From contig NZ_LBIO01000058.1 in the NCBI RefSeq assembly GCF_001280505.1, positions 62,001 to 126,000 on the forward strand: a stretch of DNA of 64,000 nt, given 5' to 3'. The translations under genes and the position numbers were made by a program. The first letter of the stretch is position 1; each line of letters begins with the position of its first letter. Source of the DNA: Mangrovimonas sp. TPBH4 (lineage in GTDB: Bacteria; Bacteroidota; Bacteroidia; Flavobacteriales; Flavobacteriaceae). Shown here piece after piece: positions 63,121 to 64,000 of this stretch. The notes under the pieces are model-generated. The model had not been told where the DNA came from. It worked only from the letters and a program-made list of their open reading frames with translations, and ran no database searches.

Positions 63121-64000
63121 ATGACACAAGTAACGGTACAGCCTCCTATAGCTAAACGGATTCCTAAAGAGTTAAAGATTCACGGTGATGTAAGAGTAGA
63201 TGACTATTTTTGGTTGAATCAACGAGAGGACCAAGAGGTTCTTGACTATTTAAATGCCGAAAATGATTATTGTGATGAAATGACGGCTCATACCAAGGAA
63301 TTTCAAGAGCAGTTGTTTGAGGAAATGAAGGGGAGAATCAAGGAAGACGATCAATCTGTACCTTATAAATACAATGGTTATTGGTACATTGTAAAATACG
63401 AAACGGGAAAAGATTACCCTATTTACATAAGAAAAAAGGAAACTTTAGAAGCAGAGGAAGAATTGCTTTTTGATTGTAATGAAATGGCCAAAGGTCATGA
63501 TTATTTTCGTTTGGTAGGTCTTAGCGTGAGTCCAGACAATTCTCTGATTTCTTTTGGAGTGGATACTGTGGGACGTAGAAACTACACACTAAACGTGAAG
63601 AACTTGGTAACTGGTGAGATACTAGCAGATAGCATTGAAAACACTACAGGTTCAGCATCTTGGGCCAATGACAATGCCACTTTGTTTTACACTAAAAAAG
63701 ATACTGAAACTTTAAGGTCTGATAGAATTTTCAAACACCAATTGGGAACTACTGAAGCGGATGATATTCTCGTTTTTCATGAAACTGACGATACGTTTGG
63801 GGTTACGGTATATAAAACCAAATCAAGAAAATATTTAGTTATTGCCTGTTATAGTACACTAACTAATGAATATCACATTTTAAAGGCAGATACACCTAAC
63901 GAACCTTTCAAGTTGTTTCAAGAGCGCATTAGGGGAGTAGAGTATAGTATTTCCCATTTTGAAGATGCTTTCTACGTGGTAACCAATACGGATGGAGCTT
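63121..64000 (+). CDS. S9 family peptidase, oligopeptidase B-like (partial, runs off the end)
   Basis: The reading frame is open from the ATG at 63121 to the window edge, 293 residues. It begins MTQVTVQPPIAKRIPKELKI and continues VRVDDYFWLNQREDQEVLDYLNAEN, the N-terminal signature of prolyl oligopeptidase / oligopeptidase B, followed by propeller-type sequence (YYWYIVKYETGKDYPIYIRKK, LSVSPDNSLISFGVDTVGRRNYTL, ASWANDNATLFYT). The serine-protease domain is beyond the window, so the catalytic triad cannot be checked. No signal peptide. Confidence 0.88.
   Translation, partial: MTQVTVQPPIAKRIPKELKIHGDVRVDDYFWLNQREDQEVLDYLNAENDYCDEMTAHTKEFQEQLFEEMKGRIKEDDQSVPYKYNGYWYIVKYETGKDYPIYIRKKETLEAEEELLFDCNEMAKGHDYFRLVGLSVSPDNSLISFGVDTVGRRNYTLNVKNLVTGEILADSIENTTGSASWANDNATLFYTKKDTETLRSDRIFKHQLGTTEADDILVFHETDDTFGVTVYKTKSRKYLVIACYSTLTNEYHILKADTPNEPFKLFQERIRGVEYSISHFEDAFYVVTNTDGA

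Overview
The window reads as chromosome of a low-GC member of the Bacteroidota, most likely a marine or aquatic Flavobacteriaceae. The support is internal: SusC-like TonB-dependent receptors with a carboxypeptidase-D-like N-terminal domain, several Ser/Asp-rich lipoproteins, Bacteroidota-type -7 boxes (TAnnTTTG), few classical Shine-Dalgarno sites, many GAAA/A-T flanked hairpin terminators, and flavobacterial gene neighbourhoods (zapA - 6S RNA - rny, xerD near aroQ, a small membrane protein in front of ettA). Most of it is core genome. I see no rRNA, tRNA, CRISPR array, prophage or insertion sequence.

Layout. 1-8.2 kb (minus strand): a GH2 beta-galactosidase-type lipoprotein, a Tat-exported Gfo/Idh/MocA oxidoreductase, a TonB-dependent receptor and an M23 endopeptidase. 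8.4-10.8 kb (plus): a ZapB-like small coiled coil, ZapA, a 6S RNA and RNase Y. 10.8-15.2 kb: xerD, then a cluster of four small outer-membrane barrel genes with aroQ; an aroQ-barrel unit was duplicated in tandem and the second aroQ has decayed to a pseudogene. 15.3-24.3 kb: lpdA, msrB, glgB, a GH31 alpha-glucosidase, an M48 peptidase lipoprotein and a UMF1-type transporter. 24.4-31.1 kb: a lipoprotein, DoxX, an acyl-CoA carboxylase beta subunit, a redox operon (FMN reductase, MarR, pirin) and ettA. 31.3-33.7 kb (minus): lipoproteins and a metallo-beta-lactamase-fold protein.

33.9-43.6 kb is the least explained part: nine co-directional genes encoding a long soluble coiled coil, two proteins of unknown fold, an AAA+ ATPase with a non-canonical Walker B, a NudK-like Nudix hydrolase, a four-helix-bundle protein on what looks like an inserted cassette with inverted-repeat ends, and three membrane-anchored proteins. 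Overlapping reading frames couple the ATPase, the Nudix protein and the protein after it. This is my candidate for an undescribed system, probably an ATP-driven envelope-associated machine.

43.6-64 kb: GNAT acetyltransferase, an arginase-fold protein that has lost most metal ligands, a coiled-coil membrane protein, hutI, fumC, a 1-Cys peroxiredoxin followed by VOC and SRPBCC proteins, an unlisted 58-residue membrane protein with a clear promoter, a second large outer-membrane receptor with a small secreted partner, arsC-like reductase and prfB (with programmed +1 frameshift), the conserved transglutaminase / alpha-E / circularly permuted ATP-grasp trio, a large secreted zinc protease, threonine aldolase, YbaB/EbfC and the first part of an S9 oligopeptidase that runs off the end.
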